A DNA stretch of 41,008 nucleotides from Crenarchaeota archaeon 13_1_40CM_3_52_17 (GTDB taxonomy: Archaea > Thermoproteota > Bathyarchaeia > 40CM-2-53-6). Numbering within the stretch: the stretch's first letter is position 1; every line of letters starts with the position of its first letter. This document shows positions 39,862 through 41,008 of this stretch, in pieces. The stretch is from contig MNGN01000022.1 in NCBI GenBank assembly GCA_001918745.1, positions 1 through 41,008 of the forward strand. The letters are read 5' to 3'. A program made the translations under genes and the position numbers. The notes below the pieces were generated by a model. The model searched no databases, was not told where the DNA came from, and saw only the letters and a program-made list of their open reading frames with translations.

Positions 39862-41008
39862 GTGAAGATCCAAGACCTCCCAATAGACGCCCAAGTGGCC
39901 GACTTACTATCTCGGGAGGGTCTCGTTGAGCTCTACCCGCCCCAGCAGCACGCTATCGAGGCAGGGGTTCTAGAGGGGAAGAATCTTGTTCTGGCCAGTC
40001 CTACCGCCAGCGGCAAGACGCTGGTCGCAGAACTGTGTATCTTGCAACACGTCCTCGAACATCGGGGCAAGGCAATCTACTTGGCTCCGCTCCGCGCGCT
40101 CGCGAGCGAGAAGTTCAAGGAATTCCAAAGATACTCTGCAATCAAGAAACCCAACGGGGATTACGTTAGAGCGGGGATATCCACAGGCGACTATGATAGC
40201 TCGGACCCATGGCTTGGAAGATACGACATCATCCTCTGCACTAACGAAAAAGCGGACTCTCTCTTGAGGCACAAGGCTCCTTGGATGAGCGAGCTTACCC
40301 TGGTCGTTGCGGATGAGGTTCATCTCCTAACTGAACAGAATAGGGGTCCAACCCTCGAAGTGGTCCTCACTCGACTAACCGAGATCAATCCCAACATTCA
40401 GGTCTTGGCTCTCAGTGCCACAGTTAGGAATGCCGAAGAGGTAGGGTCATGGTTGAAAGCAGGTTCGGTCACCACCGACTGGCGTCCTGTCCCTCTGAAA
40501 GAGGGAGTCTATCACGATAATCAAGTGCAGTTCCGCGATGGAGCAAGCCGAGCGATTGTGAGCGGAACTAAGACGCCGAGCCTCGACATCGCCCTCGATA
40601 TAATGAGCACCGGAGGACAAGCACTGATCTTCACCGAGACGCGACGATCTGCCGTCGAGATGGGCCGCAAAGCCTCGGTGGCAGTGAAGAGCCGCTTGTC
40701 AAAACCTGAGGAGAGAGCGCTGAACACGATTGCCGATCGAATCCTGTCTACTGGAGAGAAAACTCGGCTAAGTGAGGCGCTCGCGATGCAGGTTGCGGGA
40801 GGCGCTGGTTTTCATCACGCGGGTTTAGCAGGAATTCATCGAGGAATTGTTGAGGATGCTTTTCGAGAAGGGAGGATAAAGGTCCTGGCAGCGACCCCGA
40901 CGCTTTGCTTACCTGCAGGCGAGGAGATTTTTGGGAATCCGGCCCCTATTGCAATAGAGAAGCTTTCCAGGCGCGACAGAGTCTTGACTCACGGGAATGT
41001 ATTCGAGC
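39862..41008 (+). CDS. hel308: Hel308-type helicase, 3' end outside window
   Basis: Hel308 is a Ski2-like 3'-5' helicase acting at stalled forks and in repair. From GTG 39862 the frame encodes 'YPPQQHAIEAG' (Q motif), 'VLASPTASGKTLVAEL' (Walker A), 'YLAPLRALASEKF', 'LVVADEVHLLTEQNRG' (DExH), 'LALSATVRN' (III), 'ALIFTETRRSAVEMG' (IV) and 'GGAGFHHAGLAGIHRGIVED', then 'KVLAATPTL' (start of motif V). The normal continuation 'AAGVNLPAR' is replaced by an intein start at Cys349, and the window ends 34 residues later. It follows mcm in the same direction with a 26-base gap. Confidence 0.93.
   Translation, partial: MKIQDLPIDAQVADLLSREGLVELYPPQQHAIEAGVLEGKNLVLASPTASGKTLVAELCILQHVLEHRGKAIYLAPLRALASEKFKEFQRYSAIKKPNGDYVRAGISTGDYDSSDPWLGRYDIILCTNEKADSLLRHKAPWMSELTLVVADEVHLLTEQNRGPTLEVVLTRLTEINPNIQVLALSATVRNAEEVGSWLKAGSVTTDWRPVPLKEGVYHDNQVQFRDGASRAIVSGTKTPSLDIALDIMSTGGQALIFTETRRSAVEMGRKASVAVKSRLSKPEERALNTIADRILSTGEKTRLSEALAMQVAGGAGFHHAGLAGIHRGIVEDAFREGRIKVLAATPTLCLPAGEEIFGNPAPIAIEKLSRRDRVLTHGNVFE
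40906..41008 (+). mobile_element. intein 3 (partial) in Hel308 motif V
   Basis: After 'AATPTL' the frame reads 'CLPAGEEIFGNPAPIAIEKL' and then 'SRRDRVLTHGNVFE', a clear intein block A (Cys1, then 'i..L..rDrVLTH.G'). In all Hel308 proteins TPTL is followed by AAGVNLPAR, so the insertion lies between Leu and Ala of motif V. The rest lies beyond the window, so the endonuclease and the splice end cannot be judged. Confidence 0.87.

Noticed and set aside
1-41008. CRISPR arrays, insertion sequences, rRNA operons, prophage
   Set aside because: No regularly spaced repeats, transposase motifs, rRNA conserved segments or phage structural genes were seen; inteins are the only mobile elements I can support.

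Overview
The window is archaeal. It carries an archaeal SRP54, hypusine-modified aIF5A with deoxyhypusine synthase, Nob1, RfcS/RfcL, a GINS subunit, MCM and Hel308. It also carries a eukaryote-type DNA topoisomerase IB, which within Archaea points to the Thaumarchaeota/Nitrososphaeria side of the TACK group or a close relative such as a Bathyarchaeia-like lineage. Many starts are TTG or GTG, TATA-like boxes lie a short way upstream of starts, and leaders are short. I cannot name a genus from sequence alone.

Layout. 1-8 kb: a KaiC-like protein without a P-loop, topoisomerase IB, a Hef/FANCM-type helicase whose open frame lacks a normal start codon, small membrane proteins, two clearly broken genes (a membrane protein and a SAM methyltransferase), and a 612-base gene-poor stretch rich in hairpins. 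8-13 kb: metabolic and small accessory genes (Ldh2-type dehydrogenase, nitroreductase, dual-specificity phosphatase, a YcaQ/AlkX-like DNA glycosylase, a degenerate two-helix channel, a VOC protein). 13-16 kb: an aIF5A-DHS-SRP54 cluster in one direction. 16-17.5 kb: NAD kinase overlapping Nob1. 17.5-25 kb: VOC protein, a beta-sandwich-like protein, FAD oxidoreductase, tandem GNAT, an ABC-2 export operon and an LLM-type (F420/flavin) oxidoreductase. 24.6-27.7 kb: a nitrate/sulfonate/taurine-type ABC importer whose AAA-associated domain is a separate convergent gene. 27.8-28.5 kb: an unusual tRNA-Pro and a frameshifted rhodanese. 28.5-32 kb: membrane protein, asparagine-synthase-like protein, adenylosuccinate lyase, a small membrane protein. 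32-41 kb: a replication/repair block (RfcL, RfcS, divergent GINS, MCM, Hel308).

Most notable: (1) tRNA-Pro(GGG) is cut by three short noncanonical introns (20, 21 and 23 nt) whose bulge-helix-bulge geometry gives exactly a 76-nt mature tRNA plus an encoded CCA. (2) MCM has two inteins, one inside Walker A and one inside Walker B. The next gene, Hel308, begins a third intein in helicase motif V at the window edge. (3) Three genes carry single-base frameshifts or an in-frame stop, one of them in a C homopolymer, so decay and sequence error must be told apart. (4) An asparagine-synthase-like protein has lost the N-terminal nucleophile cysteine. (5) Two convergent gene pairs overlap by a shared CTAG that supplies both stop codons.
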